Shown here piece after piece: positions 27,585-37,259 of a DNA stretch of 64,000 nt; the stretch's first letter is position 1; every line of letters starts with the position of its first letter. The notes beneath the pieces are model-generated. The model made no database searches. It was given only the letters and a program-made list of their open reading frames with translations, and had not been told where the DNA came from. The stretch covers positions 8,928,001-8,992,000 of the forward strand of contig NZ_JAUSYH010000001.1 in NCBI RefSeq assembly GCF_030816715.1. Direction: 5' to 3'. The position numbers and the translations under genes were made by a program. The DNA is from Streptomyces achromogenes (GTDB taxonomy: Bacteria > Actinomycetota > Actinomycetes > Streptomycetales > Streptomycetaceae).

Positions 27585-27989
27585 CATCCCTCCAGCGAAG
27601 ATCGGATGAGGCTTCCAGTGTCCCTCCGCGCCCGGCGACACGCAGGACGAGGGTGAGCAAGGTGAAGTTCCCTGTTACCCGTGGGCACGGGTATCCCCTC
27701 AGCCTGCGCCAGTTGTCGCCGGAACGCGGCGAAGCCGCTGTAGGGCCGCGCGACGGCGGGACTGCTGGTGTTTCCATCGCCCGGGAACAGAGTCACATGT
27801 TCGGGATCCGCGGTCCCCGAGCGCTATCCGAAACCGCCGATGAACGTTGCTGGCTCCCACTTAAGTGAGCAGGGCGTGGGTCGCAAGGTGTAGTCGTCGG
27901 CGTAGGACGGGATCTGCGAAGTGGTGCCGCTGTCCAGGACCTTGGTCTTCGTCGTGCTCGCGTCGAAGGACGGGTCGAAGGACGGTGTG

Positions 27990-28625
27990 TCAGCTGGTAT
28001 TGGCGGTGATGTCTGCCAGGAGCGCGGTGATGACGCGGTTGGTGGAAGCTGCCATGTCGACGGAGTCGGGGGCGAGCAGCCACTGGATCTGGAGGCCGTC
28101 CATGACGGCGATGATCGCGTTGGCCGCGTCTTCGAGGTTGAGGTCGGGCCGTGTCTCGCCGAGTTCGCATGCTTCGGCGAGGGCATCGGTGACGAAGGTG
28201 CGCAGGCCTGTGTAGCGGTCGCGGAAGTAGTTCTGGGCGGGGTGGCCTTCGGTGACGCTTTCCGCCGAGAGGACGGCGTAGAGCCGGACGATGCCTTCGC
28301 GTTCGGTATTGCGGCGGACGGTGTCGACGAGGTGATGCAGGAATGCGAGGCCGCGGGGGCGTTCCGGGCCCAGCTGTTCGATGTCGGTTTCGTCGCGTAG
28401 TGCCAGGACGCTGGTGAGCAGTTGGGGCTTGGAGCGGAAGTAGTGCAGGACGCCGGCCTGGGTGATTCCGGCCCGGTCGGCGATCTCCTGGAGCGAGGCG
28501 TTGTTGTAGCCGCGGGCGGCGAAGGTGTCCATGGCGATCTGCAGGATTTCCTGCCGCCGCTGCTGGGCCTTGAGGCTCTTTCCTGTGCGGGGCTGCCGCT
28601 CCCCGTTCGGCGTGCTCTCGCTCAT
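27990..28625 (-). CDS. TetR family transcriptional regulator
   Basis: This 211-residue repressor has the TetR helix-turn-helix at about residues 35-60 (NNASLQEIADRAGITQAGVL then HYFRSKPQLL) and a ligand-binding helical C-terminal domain (about 75-205). The ATG at 28625 is chosen over 28694 because the earlier residues do not fit the family. It is divergent from the GH3 gene with a near-perfect palindrome between them at 28699-28720. It probably represses the glycosidase-transporter cluster to its right and itself. Confidence 0.9.
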   Translation of the reverse strand: MSESTPNGERQPRTGKSLKAQQRRQEILQIAMDTFAARGYNNASLQEIADRAGITQAGVLHYFRSKPQLLTSVLALRDETDIEQLGPERPRGLAFLHHLVDTVRRNTEREGIVRLYAVLSAESVTEGHPAQNYFRDRYTGLRTFVTDALAEACELGETRPDLNLEDAANAIIAVMDGLQIQWLLAPDSVDMAASTNRVITALLADITANTS

Positions 28626-28698
28626 CGTGCGGAGTCTACGGGCCTGTCGATCAGTGGTCACGTCCCGATCAAACCTGAGAAAGAACTTGAGCACAAGG

Positions 28699-28720
28699 AC
28701 TTACTAAGTACTTAGTGAGT
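28699..28720. promoter_or_regulatory. TetR-type palindromic operator upstream of GH3
   Basis: The 14-bp core ACTAAGTACTTAGT (28703-28716) is a perfect palindrome, and the symmetry extends to 22 bp with one mismatched pair. Its size and position between the divergent tetR-like and GH3 genes fit a TetR dimer site. Confidence 0.7.
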
Positions 28721-28780
28721 GTGCTTTTCTGCTCCACGTTCCGCCCGCTTCGTGCCGCACTGCGGCCTGGAAGGACGAGC

Positions 28781-31318
28781 ATGAGCCGGCCTGCCATCCC
28801 CGATGACTCCGAGCTCCGTGACCGCATCCGTGGTCTGGACCTGGACTCCAAGATCCGCCTGCTGACCGGCGCCGAGCTGTGGAGATTTCCGGCCGAGCCC
28901 CGGCTCGGCCTGTCGGCGGTGACGATGTCCGACGGCCCGCAGGGCGTACGGGGTACCGGTGACGACCCCGACGAGACCGGCCTGTTGGCCCCCGCACCGA
29001 GCGCGCTGGCGGCGACCTGGGACAGCGACCTCGCCGAGCGCCTGGGTGTGCTGTTCGCCGTCGAGGCCCGCCGCAAGGGCGTCGACGTGGTGCTGGCTCC
29101 GCTGGTGAACCTCCAGCGCACCCCGGTCGCCGGGCGGCACTTCGAGTACTTCTCCGAGGACCCGCTGCTCACCGGCACCCTGGCCGCCGCTGTCGTACGC
29201 GGGTTGCAGGGCCGGGGTGTGGGCGCCTGCCTGAAGCACTTCGTGGCCAACGACTCCGAGACCGACCGCACCGAGTACCGCGCCCGGCTCGACGGGCGCA
29301 CGCTGCGGGAGGTCTACCTGGCCCCCTTCGAGCAGGTCCTCGCCGAGGCCGAGCCGTGGAGTGTGATGGCCGCGTACTCGGGTGTGGATGACGGGGTCGA
29401 GTCGGCTCCGATGACCGAGAACGTGCGGCTGCTGCGCGAGGTGCTGAAGGGGGAGTGGGGGTATGCCGGGCCCGTGGTCAGTGACTGGGCCGCGACCCGG
29501 TCCACCGTGGCCTCGGCCGTCGGCGGTCTGGATCTGGCGATGCCCGGTCCCGAGCCCCTGTGGGGCCGGCCGCTCGTGGAGGCCGTGCGCGCGGGCGAGG
29601 TCGACGAGGAGCTCGTCGACGACAAGGTGCTGCGGCTGCTGCGCCTGGCCCGGCATGTCGGCCGGCTCGACCAGCCGGGGGCGGCCCCCGTCCCGGCAGA
29701 GCCCGCACCGGAGGAGTTTCGGTTGCTGCGTGACGTCGCCGCCCGGGGCACCGTGCTGCTCCGCAACCAGGAAGACCTGCTGCCGCTCTCGCCGACCGGC
29801 CTCCGCAGCGTCGCGTTGATCGGCCCCAACGCCGTCGCGCCGTACCTCCAGGGCGGCGGCAGCGCCTACGTCCCCGCCATACGTACCGTGTCTTACGAGG
29901 AAGGACTGCGCGCCGCCCTTCCCGACGGTGTCCGGCTGAACGTGCACCGGGGCGGTGACGCCCGCCTGCGTCTGCCGTATGCCTCCGCCGAACTGCTCAC
30001 CGACCCCGACACCGGCGCGACGGGCATACGGGCAGACCACCTGGACGCCGACGGCAACCGCATCGGCGGCAAAGTGGACGTCACCGGCGACTGGACCATG
30101 TACGACACCTTCGCACCGGATACCCAACGCGTCCTGTTCCGCACGCGGTTGACCCTCACCAAGCCCGGCACGCACCACCTTGAGTTCGGCTGCGCGGGGC
30201 GTTTCAGCGTGAGCGTGGACGGCGAGGAGAGGCTGGCCGGAGGCGACGACCGGGGTGTCGAGCTGGTGCTGGAGTCCAGCCACAGCCACCCTCCGCAGCG
30301 GGGGATCGACGTCGAGGTGGGGCCGGAAGGGCGCACGCTCGCCCTCGCCCTCGACCTCACCGTCGTGGACGCAGGCGGCTACGGCCGCTTCGTCACGGCT
30401 CAGATCCGGCACGCGCCGCCCGGCCCGACGCCGTACGAGGAGATCGCCGAAGCCGCCGCCGCGGCCCAGGCGGCCGATGTGGCCGTTGTCGTGGTCGGCA
30501 CTAACGAGGAGGTCGAGTCCGAGGGCTGGGACCGCACCGGCCTCGACCTGCCCGGCCATCAGAACGACCTGGTCCGCAAGGTGATCGCCGCGAACCCGCG
30601 CACCATCGTGGTCGTCAACGCCGGAGCCCCGGTGCTGCTGCCCTGGGCCGACGAAGTCCCCGCCGTGCTGTGGTCATGGTTGCCGGGCCAGGAGGCTGGG
30701 CACGCGCTCGCCGATGTGCTGCTGGGTCGTACCGAGCCGTCGGGCCGGCTGCCCTGGACGCTGCCCGCCCGCGCCGAGGACGTCCCCGTCCCCGACGCGC
30801 GCCCCCGCGACGGCATCGTGGATTACGCCGAGGGCGTCCACGTCGGTCACCGGGCCTGGGATCGGGCCGGACTCGTCCCGGCCTTTCCTTTCGGTCACGG
30901 CCTGGGCTGGACCCGATGGACGTACGAGTCCGTCAACCTCTCCCCGACTCCCGTCTCCGCCGCCTCCCTGACCAGCCCCGCAGGCGGAGACGGGCTCAAT
31001 CTGACCGTGGCGCTGACCAACACCGGGCCCCGGGCCGGCCGTGAGGTCGTCCAGGTGTACCTGGAGCCGCCGCGGGACGGCGTCGACCGGCCGGTGCGCC
31101 TGCTCGCCGGCTTCGCCACGGTCCAGGCGGAACCTGGCGCACGCGTCACCGCCGAGGTGCACGTGCCCGCCCGCGCCTTCCGGATCTGGGATGTCGAGGC
31201 GAGCGCGTGGCGCACTCCGCCCGGCCGCTACCGCCTGCACGTCGGACGCTCCAGCCGTGATCCGCATCTCACCGCCGAGGTGACCGTCCACGACAGCCGC
31301 CTGCACCCCGCAGTCTGA
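28781..31318 (+). CDS. Beta-glucosidase-type GH3 enzyme with inserted PA14 domain
   Basis: This 845-residue enzyme should remove terminal beta-linked sugars. The GH3 N-terminal barrel contains the nucleophile in VVSDWA (Asp235) and the upstream KHFVANDSETDR motif. A PA14 module is inserted in the C-terminal sandwich domain (about 400-545), as in many beta-glucosidases, and a fibronectin-like domain ends the protein. No signal peptide is seen, so it probably acts on imported oligosaccharides. The ATG at 28781 follows GGAAGGA. The binding protein gene starts 65 bp downstream, suggesting an operon. Confidence 0.9.
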   Translation: MSRPAIPDDSELRDRIRGLDLDSKIRLLTGAELWRFPAEPRLGLSAVTMSDGPQGVRGTGDDPDETGLLAPAPSALAATWDSDLAERLGVLFAVEARRKGVDVVLAPLVNLQRTPVAGRHFEYFSEDPLLTGTLAAAVVRGLQGRGVGACLKHFVANDSETDRTEYRARLDGRTLREVYLAPFEQVLAEAEPWSVMAAYSGVDDGVESAPMTENVRLLREVLKGEWGYAGPVVSDWAATRSTVASAVGGLDLAMPGPEPLWGRPLVEAVRAGEVDEELVDDKVLRLLRLARHVGRLDQPGAAPVPAEPAPEEFRLLRDVAARGTVLLRNQEDLLPLSPTGLRSVALIGPNAVAPYLQGGGSAYVPAIRTVSYEEGLRAALPDGVRLNVHRGGDARLRLPYASAELLTDPDTGATGIRADHLDADGNRIGGKVDVTGDWTMYDTFAPDTQRVLFRTRLTLTKPGTHHLEFGCAGRFSVSVDGEERLAGGDDRGVELVLESSHSHPPQRGIDVEVGPEGRTLALALDLTVVDAGGYGRFVTAQIRHAPPGPTPYEEIAEAAAAAQAADVAVVVVGTNEEVESEGWDRTGLDLPGHQNDLVRKVIAANPRTIVVVNAGAPVLLPWADEVPAVLWSWLPGQEAGHALADVLLGRTEPSGRLPWTLPARAEDVPVPDARPRDGIVDYAEGVHVGHRAWDRAGLVPAFPFGHGLGWTRWTYESVNLSPTPVSAASLTSPAGGDGLNLTVALTNTGPRAGREVVQVYLEPPRDGVDRPVRLLAGFATVQAEPGARVTAEVHVPARAFRIWDVEASAWRTPPGRYRLHVGRSSRDPHLTAEVTVHDSRLHPAV

Positions 31319-31383
31319 GCGATCCCGGGTTGCTCGTCCCTTTTGCCCCACCCTCATCAGTACGACCGCAAGGAGCCGCAACC

Positions 31384-32682
31384 ATGAGCACCCTCCGTCC
31401 CACTGCCAGAACCCTCCAGATAGCCTGCGCGACCGTCGCGGCGGCCCTGCTGGCCACCGGCTGTGGGCGCAGCGACGACACCGCGGCCGCCGACAAGGAC
31501 CCGGCGAAGATCAGCAGCGGCAAGGCGAAGGGCAAGCTGGTCATGTGGTCCATGGGCGACAAGGCCGACAAGGACCTGCAGGGCCTGGCGAAGAAGTTCG
31601 AGCAGCAGAACCCGGACGTCACCGTTCAGATCACCGCGGTGCCGTGGGATGCCGCGCACGAGAAGCTGACCACCTCGATCGCCGGCGGCAACACCCCGGA
31701 CCTGTCCCTGATCGGCTCCACTTGGATGGCCGAGATGGCCGCGATGAACGGCTTCCAGGCTACTCCCGCATCCTTCAAGTCGTCGGCGTTCTTCCCGGGC
31801 CAGTGGGACACCACGAAGTACAAGGACACCGCCTACGGCGTCCCCTTCATCGCCGACACCTCGGTGATCTACTACCGCAGCGACATCACCGAGAAGGCCG
31901 GCATCAAGGGCGCCCCGGCCGACGACTGGGCCGGCTACCTGAAGGACCTCAAAGCCATCCAGGCCACCGCGGGCAAGCAGAACGCCAAGCTGCGCAACGC
32001 CACCCAGCTCCAGGTCGGCTTCAACTCATGGCTGTTCTGGCTGCCGATGGTGTGGCAGCAGGGCGGTGACATCTACGACGCCGACGCGAAGAAGTTCACC
32101 TTCGACACGCCCGCGGTCGCCGAGGCCCTGGAGTACTACAGCGGCATCTTCAAGGACAAGCTGACGCCGAACGACAAGACCGACGCCCGCCAGAACATCC
32201 AGAACGGGCTGATCGGCACCGTGCAGCAGGGTGCCAGCACCGGCGGCGACCTCCACAAGAACGCCCCCGAGCTGGACAGCAAGTGGCAGACCATGCCGCT
32301 GCCGAAAGCCACGCAGGCGGCCGGTCTGGCCGGCGGCAGCGATCTGGCGGTCTTCAAGGACGCCAAGAACGCCGACGCGGCCTGGAAGTTCGTGAAATTC
32401 CTAACCGAGCCGGAGAACCTGGCCGCGTACGGGGAGGCGTCCGGCAACCTGCCCGCCGCCGTGGGGTCCTGGTCGGAGGGCGAGCTGAGCCAGAACACCA
32501 AGATGGCCGCCTTCGAGACCCAGCTGAAGGTCACCAAGGCGCCGCCGGCCATCACCACCTGGCAGCAGGTCGCCGACGCCATCGACTCCGAGCTGGAGAA
32601 GCTCGCCTACGGCAAGGCCACCGTTGCCGACGTACAGAAGGCCCTGCAGTCCAAGGCCACCAGCATCGGCACCGGCCGCTGA
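31384..32682 (+). CDS. CUT1-type sugar-binding lipoprotein (copy 1)
   Basis: This 432-residue protein is a family 1 solute-binding lipoprotein; the leader ends LLATGC at about residue 25. The mature part includes KLVMWSMGDKADKDLQGLAK and VPFIADTSVIYYR, characteristic of the family. AAGGAGC precedes the ATG. Two permease genes follow. A close paralogue lies at 40608 in the same orientation, about three quarters identical by eye. Binding is expected for a glucose-containing oligosaccharide, given the adjacent GH3, GH30 and GH65-like genes, but this is inference. Confidence 0.9.
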   Translation: MSTLRPTARTLQIACATVAAALLATGCGRSDDTAAADKDPAKISSGKAKGKLVMWSMGDKADKDLQGLAKKFEQQNPDVTVQITAVPWDAAHEKLTTSIAGGNTPDLSLIGSTWMAEMAAMNGFQATPASFKSSAFFPGQWDTTKYKDTAYGVPFIADTSVIYYRSDITEKAGIKGAPADDWAGYLKDLKAIQATAGKQNAKLRNATQLQVGFNSWLFWLPMVWQQGGDIYDADAKKFTFDTPAVAEALEYYSGIFKDKLTPNDKTDARQNIQNGLIGTVQQGASTGGDLHKNAPELDSKWQTMPLPKATQAAGLAGGSDLAVFKDAKNADAAWKFVKFLTEPENLAAYGEASGNLPAAVGSWSEGELSQNTKMAAFETQLKVTKAPPAITTWQQVADAIDSELEKLAYGKATVADVQKALQSKATSIGTGR

Positions 32683-32713
32683 TCGCCGCCGCCCGCATCC
32701 CTCGTACGGACGG

Positions 32714-33691
32714 ATGACCACTATGCCCACGACCACTCTCGCGGGGCAGAGCACCCAAGAGGGAGACACCGCCGGTAAGCGGCCGGCGGCCACTCCTTCG
32801 CGGCGGCGCAGCACCGCGCGAGGCCGCCAGTCCCGCGCCGCCTGGGTCCTCGCCGCCCCTTTCCTCGCCCTGTTCCTCGCCTTCATGTTGCTGCCGGTCG
32901 TCTGGTCGACGCTGATGAGCCTGACCGACACCCAGAGTGCCGACCTGCGCACGCCGCTGAACGTGTCGTTCACCGGCTTCGACAACTACGTACGGCTCTT
33001 CCAGGACCCGCAGTTCTTCACCGCCCTACGCAACACCGGGGTGTTCGTCCTGGTGGCCCTGCCCCTGACGCTGGCCGCCGGGCTGGCCGCGGCGGTCGCC
33101 CTCGACAGCGGCATCCGACGCTTCCGCGCCGTCTTCCGGGTCGGCTTCTACCTGCCGGTGATCACCAGCATCGTGGCCGTCGCCGTGGTGTGGAAGACCC
33201 TCCTCGAACCCCACGCCGGCCTGGTGAACACCGTCCTCGCCTGGTTCGGGATCGACGGTCCGGCCTGGCTGGCCGATACCCGCTTCGCCCTGCCCGTCAT
33301 GATCCTGATGGCGGTGTGGCGCAACCTCGGCACGGTCATGATCATCATGCTGGCGGGTCTGCAGTCGGTGCCCCAGTCCCTGATGGAGGCAGCCGAACTC
33401 GACGGCGCCGGAGCCTGGCAGCGGTTCTGGCGGGTCACCTTCCCGCTCCTGCGCCCGGCCCTGCTGCTCACCGCCGTCACTACCGGCATCGGCTACCTGC
33501 AGTTCTTCGACGAGCCGTTCGTCATGACCGACGGCGGCCCACTGGACTCCACGCTGTCCGCCACGTTGTACGCCTACAAGCAGTTCGGCAACGGCAACTA
33601 CGGCGTCGCCTCGGCCGCCGGCTACGTCGTCTTCGTCCTGATCATCGCCCTGACCGTGCTGCAGTTCCGCGTGCTGCGGGACAAGGACTGA
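32714..33691 (+). CDS. CUT1 sugar ABC transporter permease (MalF/UgpA type)
   Basis: This 325-residue permease has a polar basic N-terminal tail (to about residue 38), six membrane helices and the EAA loop SLMEAAELDGAGAWQRFWRV. The start at 32714 is weakly supported; ATG 32723 is equally possible. It lies 31 bp after the binding protein gene and 6 bp before the second permease. Confidence 0.88.
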   Translation: MTTMPTTTLAGQSTQEGDTAGKRPAATPSRRRSTARGRQSRAAWVLAAPFLALFLAFMLLPVVWSTLMSLTDTQSADLRTPLNVSFTGFDNYVRLFQDPQFFTALRNTGVFVLVALPLTLAAGLAAAVALDSGIRRFRAVFRVGFYLPVITSIVAVAVVWKTLLEPHAGLVNTVLAWFGIDGPAWLADTRFALPVMILMAVWRNLGTVMIIMLAGLQSVPQSLMEAAELDGAGAWQRFWRVTFPLLRPALLLTAVTTGIGYLQFFDEPFVMTDGGPLDSTLSATLYAYKQFGNGNYGVASAAGYVVFVLIIALTVLQFRVLRDKD

Positions 33692-33697
33692 TGCCCC

Positions 33698-34567
33698 GTG
33701 ACCACGACCACGATTGACACGGCCAAGGTGCTACGGCGCCGTCGCATCCGCCAGGAGTGGGGCCGCCCCTGGCTCTACCTGCCGCTCACCGGCCTACTGC
33801 TGCTCATGGTCACGCCGTTCCTGTGGATGTTGTCGAGCGCGTTCAAGTCCGAGGGCGATATCCGCAGGATCCCGCCGGACCTGATTCCCACCAGCCCCAC
33901 GCTCGCGAACTACCGCGAGCTGTTCAGCAGCCTCGACTTCACGAGGATGTTCGCCAACTCGGTGATCGTGGCTTTGGCCGTCACCGCCGGGAACCTGATC
34001 TTCTGCTCGATGCTGGGCTACGCCCTGGCCAAGCTCGAATTCCGCGGCCAGCGCACGGTGTTCGGCCTGGTCATGGCGACGCTGATGGTGCCGGGCCTGG
34101 TCACCTTCGTACCGCTGTACGTGCTGGTGGCCAACATGAAGCTGACCGGCTCCCTGCTCGGGCTGATCCTGCCGTTCCTGGCCACCCCGTTCGGGGTGTT
34201 CCTGATGCGGCAGTTCATCTCCACCCTCCCCGACGAACTCATCGACGCCGCTCGTGTCGACGGCTGCCGCGAGCTGGCCATCTTCTGGAAGATCATCCTG
34301 CCGCTGACCAGGCCGGCCCTCGCCACGCTGGGGATCATCACCTTCCTCGGCTCGTGGAACAACTTCCTGTGGCCGCTGGTCGTGGCCCAGAACGAGAGCC
34401 AGTACACCCTGCCCGTCGGCCTCGCCCTGGCCAGCAGCGGACAGGACTTCACCCGCTTCGGCGTCCTGCTCGCCGGCGCCGTGGTCGTCCTGCTGCCGGT
34501 GACGATCGTCTTCCTTCTGTTCCAGCGCCACTTCGTGGCCGGTATCGCCACCACCGGTCTGAAGTGA
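33698..34567 (+). CDS. CUT1 sugar ABC transporter permease (MalG/UgpE type)
   Basis: This 289-residue membrane protein has six helices and the EAA loop ELIDAARVDGCRELAIFWKI, and ends FLLFQRHFVAGIATTGLK. The GTG at 33698 lies 6 bp past the previous stop. With the preceding permease it forms the channel used by the 31384 binding protein, and perhaps also by the paralogue at 40608, which has no permeases of its own. Confidence 0.88.
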   Translation: MTTTTIDTAKVLRRRRIRQEWGRPWLYLPLTGLLLLMVTPFLWMLSSAFKSEGDIRRIPPDLIPTSPTLANYRELFSSLDFTRMFANSVIVALAVTAGNLIFCSMLGYALAKLEFRGQRTVFGLVMATLMVPGLVTFVPLYVLVANMKLTGSLLGLILPFLATPFGVFLMRQFISTLPDELIDAARVDGCRELAIFWKIILPLTRPALATLGIITFLGSWNNFLWPLVVAQNESQYTLPVGLALASSGQDFTRFGVLLAGAVVVLLPVTIVFLLFQRHFVAGIATTGLK

Positions 34568-34623
34568 CCCCAGCCCCGGCGCCCTTACCAGGGCCCCACG
34601 CGCCGGTTTCGCACCACCCCTGT

Positions 34624-34660
34624 CATGCACGCGCGCCGCCGTGCATGGCCGTCATGCACG
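34624..34660 (+). promoter_or_regulatory. Three-copy inverted/direct repeat before the GH30 ribosome site
   Basis: CATGCACG occurs at 34624-34631 and 34653-34660, with its complement CGTGCATG between them at 34640-34647. The middle copy can pair with either flank, giving two mutually exclusive 8-bp hairpins. The second hairpin ends 1 bp before the AAGGAG of the GH30 gene. It may be an operator or a leader switch. Confidence 0.5.
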
Positions 34661-34674
34661 CAAGGAGCCGCACC

Positions 34675-36939
34675 ATGCGAACCACCACCCGGCAACGGCG
34701 CCGGACAGCCCGGACCACCACCGTCGCCGCCGCCCTGCTCGCGACCCTCCCGGCGCTCCCGGCCGCCGCTCCGGCCTCCGCCAGTACCGCCTTCGGCAAG
34801 GCATCGGTGTGGCTGACCAACCCCTCCACCGGCACCTACCTGTCCAAGCAGGCGCCGGTGACCTGGAAGACCGGCTCGGCCTCCTCGGGGCCCTCGACCA
34901 TCACGGTCGACACCACCCGCAAGTACCAGCAGATGACCGGCTTCGGGGCCTCCTTCACCGACTCCTCCGCCTGGCTGGTCGGCACCAAGCTCACCGCCAA
35001 GCAGCGCAACGCCCTGATGCGCGACCTGTTCAGCCGCAGCGACGGCATCGGCCTGAGCTTCCTGCGCCAGCCCATGGGCGCCACCGACTTCACCGTCAAG
35101 GGCAACTACTCCTACGACGACATGCCGGCCGGCGAAAGCGACCCCACGCTCGCCAACTTCTCCATCGACCACGACCGGTCGTACACCATCCCGCTGCTGA
35201 AGCAGGCCCGGAAGCTCAACCCACAGCTGACCCTCATGGCCACCCCATGGAGCCCGCCCGGGTGGATGAAGACCGGCGACACGATGAACGGCGGCCAGAT
35301 CAAGCCTGCCGCCTACCAGCACCTCGCCGACTACTTCGCGAAGTTCCTCAAGGCGTACCAGGCGGCGGGGGTCCCGGTCCGCTACGTCACCCCGCAGAAC
35401 GAGCCGTTGCACGACACGTCCGCCTACCCGAGCACGAGCCTGACGGCCGGCCAGGCCAAGACCTTCATCAACGACTATCTCGCCCCGACCCTGCGCAAGC
35501 AGCACCTGTCCACCGGCATCCTGGGCTACGACCACAACTGGGACGTCACCAGCTACCCCGAGTCCCTGTACACGGACGCGGCGAGCGCGAAGAACGTCGC
35601 CGGTACGGCCTGGCACTGCTACGCCGGCGACGTCTCGGCGCAGTCCGTCGTCCACAACGACTACCCGAACAAGCCCGCCTTCCAGAGCGAGTGCTCAGGC
35701 GGCAGCTGGGAGGGCACGGACGCGGGCGCCACCTTCGCCGGAACGATGGACAACATCGTCAACGGCCCGCGGAACTGGGCGAAGAGCATCATCCGCTGGA
35801 ACATCGCCCTCGACGGCTCCGGCGGCCCCACCAACAACGGCTGCCAGGGCTGCCGCCCGGTGGTGACCGTCTCCCAGAACGCCGACGGCACCTACTCGTA
35901 CAAGCCGACGGCCGACTACTGGGGCCTCGCCCAGGCCAGCAAGTTCGTCCAGCCCGGCGCCCGCCGAGTCGCCTCCAACAGCTTCGGCAAGGGCGACCTC
36001 GAGGACGTCGCCTTCACCAACCCCGACGGCTCCACCGCGCTGATCGCCTACAACTCCAGCACCACCGAGCGCGCCTTCACCGTCCGCTGGGGCGACCGCA
36101 CCTTCACCTACACCCTCGCCGCCGGAGCGGCCGCCACCTTCACCTGGACCGGCACCCAGCACGGCAGCACCGATCCGGCCGCCATCGGCTCTGTCGACGT
36201 CCCCTTCCGCAACGCCGACGGCAGCCAGGCACTGATCAGCTACGACGGCGGCCTGCTCGCCCAGCAGCCCCAGGTCCGCGTCGGCGACCAGTGGCTCGGC
36301 TACACCCTGCCCACCGGAGCCTCACTCACCCCGCCCACCGGCGAGGCGGCCCTGCCCCGCGACGGCTGGCAGGCAACGGCCTCCGCGAGCAGCTCGGACG
36401 CCCCGCCTTCCAACGCCATCGACGGTGACGCGGCCACCCGCTGGAGCCTGGGCCACGGCATGCAGCCCGGCGACTGGTTCCAGCTCGATCTCGGCTCGCA
36501 GCAGACCTTCGACCAGGTCGTCCTGGACAGCACCGCCTCGTCCGGCGACTTCGTCCGCCAGTACGAGGTGTACACCTCCGGCGACGGCACCACCTGGGGC
36601 AAGCCGATCGCGACCGGACCGGGCAGAACCGTGACCCGCATTCAGCTGCCCACCACCACAGCCCGCTACGTCCGGGTGGTCAACAAGGCCAGCTCCGGCA
36701 GTTGGTGGTCCATGCACGACGTCTCCGTCCTCACCCCCGACGGCCAGGCCACCTCAAGCGCGAGCGCAACCAAAGGTGTCCAGCGCAAGAGCGCGGCACT
36801 GCCCGATGGCACCAGGCTGACGGCCGTCTACAACTCAGGCCCGAGCACCGCCACGTTCGACGTCCCGTGGGGCAGCACGACGTACAGCTACCGCCTACCC
36901 GTTGGCGCCGCCGCGATCTTCATCACGCGTCCGGCCTGA
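34675..36939 (+). CDS. Secreted GH30 glycosidase with F5/8 type C module
   Basis: This 754-residue exported enzyme belongs to GH30 (glucosylceramidase/beta-1,6-glucanase group). The signal peptide ends near ASA (residue 38). The barrel carries the acid/base in TPQNEPLH (Glu243) and the nucleophile in FQSECSGG (Glu339), with MTGFGASFTDSSA near its start. A beta-sandwich with repeated AFTVRWGDRTFTYTL-like stretches follows, then a discoidin-type module (about 560-690) and another short sandwich repeat. AAGGAGC precedes the ATG. Exact linkage specificity is not visible. It follows the transporter genes by 107 bp. Confidence 0.88.
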   Translation: MRTTTRQRRRTARTTTVAAALLATLPALPAAAPASASTAFGKASVWLTNPSTGTYLSKQAPVTWKTGSASSGPSTITVDTTRKYQQMTGFGASFTDSSAWLVGTKLTAKQRNALMRDLFSRSDGIGLSFLRQPMGATDFTVKGNYSYDDMPAGESDPTLANFSIDHDRSYTIPLLKQARKLNPQLTLMATPWSPPGWMKTGDTMNGGQIKPAAYQHLADYFAKFLKAYQAAGVPVRYVTPQNEPLHDTSAYPSTSLTAGQAKTFINDYLAPTLRKQHLSTGILGYDHNWDVTSYPESLYTDAASAKNVAGTAWHCYAGDVSAQSVVHNDYPNKPAFQSECSGGSWEGTDAGATFAGTMDNIVNGPRNWAKSIIRWNIALDGSGGPTNNGCQGCRPVVTVSQNADGTYSYKPTADYWGLAQASKFVQPGARRVASNSFGKGDLEDVAFTNPDGSTALIAYNSSTTERAFTVRWGDRTFTYTLAAGAAATFTWTGTQHGSTDPAAIGSVDVPFRNADGSQALISYDGGLLAQQPQVRVGDQWLGYTLPTGASLTPPTGEAALPRDGWQATASASSSDAPPSNAIDGDAATRWSLGHGMQPGDWFQLDLGSQQTFDQVVLDSTASSGDFVRQYEVYTSGDGTTWGKPIATGPGRTVTRIQLPTTTARYVRVVNKASSGSWWSMHDVSVLTPDGQATSSASATKGVQRKSAALPDGTRLTAVYNSGPSTATFDVPWGSTTYSYRLPVGAAAIFITRPA

Positions 36940-37259
36940 ACCCGAACCTCACCCCCCACAACTCCCCCTCGTGGTCTGGGTCATACACCGCGACACCGCT
37001 CTGCGAGCCGCATCGGCAGGCCCTGGTGACCCAGCCACGCAGACCACCCCGAGGAGGTGGCCTTTCGATGAAGGAACAGGAATACGGCGAGACCGTAGGC
37101 GACATAGGAATGAGGCTCGGTACTTCGCGCCGCAGGTCGGCCTGGGCCCGTTTCACGAGCGCGGTGACATCCGTCGTGTCAGCGGTATCCGTGGTGAGCA
37201 GTCCGGGTGACCGTGCCAGAGCCGGCGCCCCGGTCCGCTTCCGGACCGCGCAGTCCACG

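Noticed and set aside
28712..30559. Open frame of 615 codons opposite GH3
   Set aside because: Shadow of the GH3 gene, which has full catalytic motifs and a good start on the plus strand.
37068..37259. N-terminal extension of the GH65-like protein from ATG 37068
   Set aside because: It has a fair ribosome site, but it would place 64 Ser/Arg-rich residues before a clear export leader; kept only as an alternative start.
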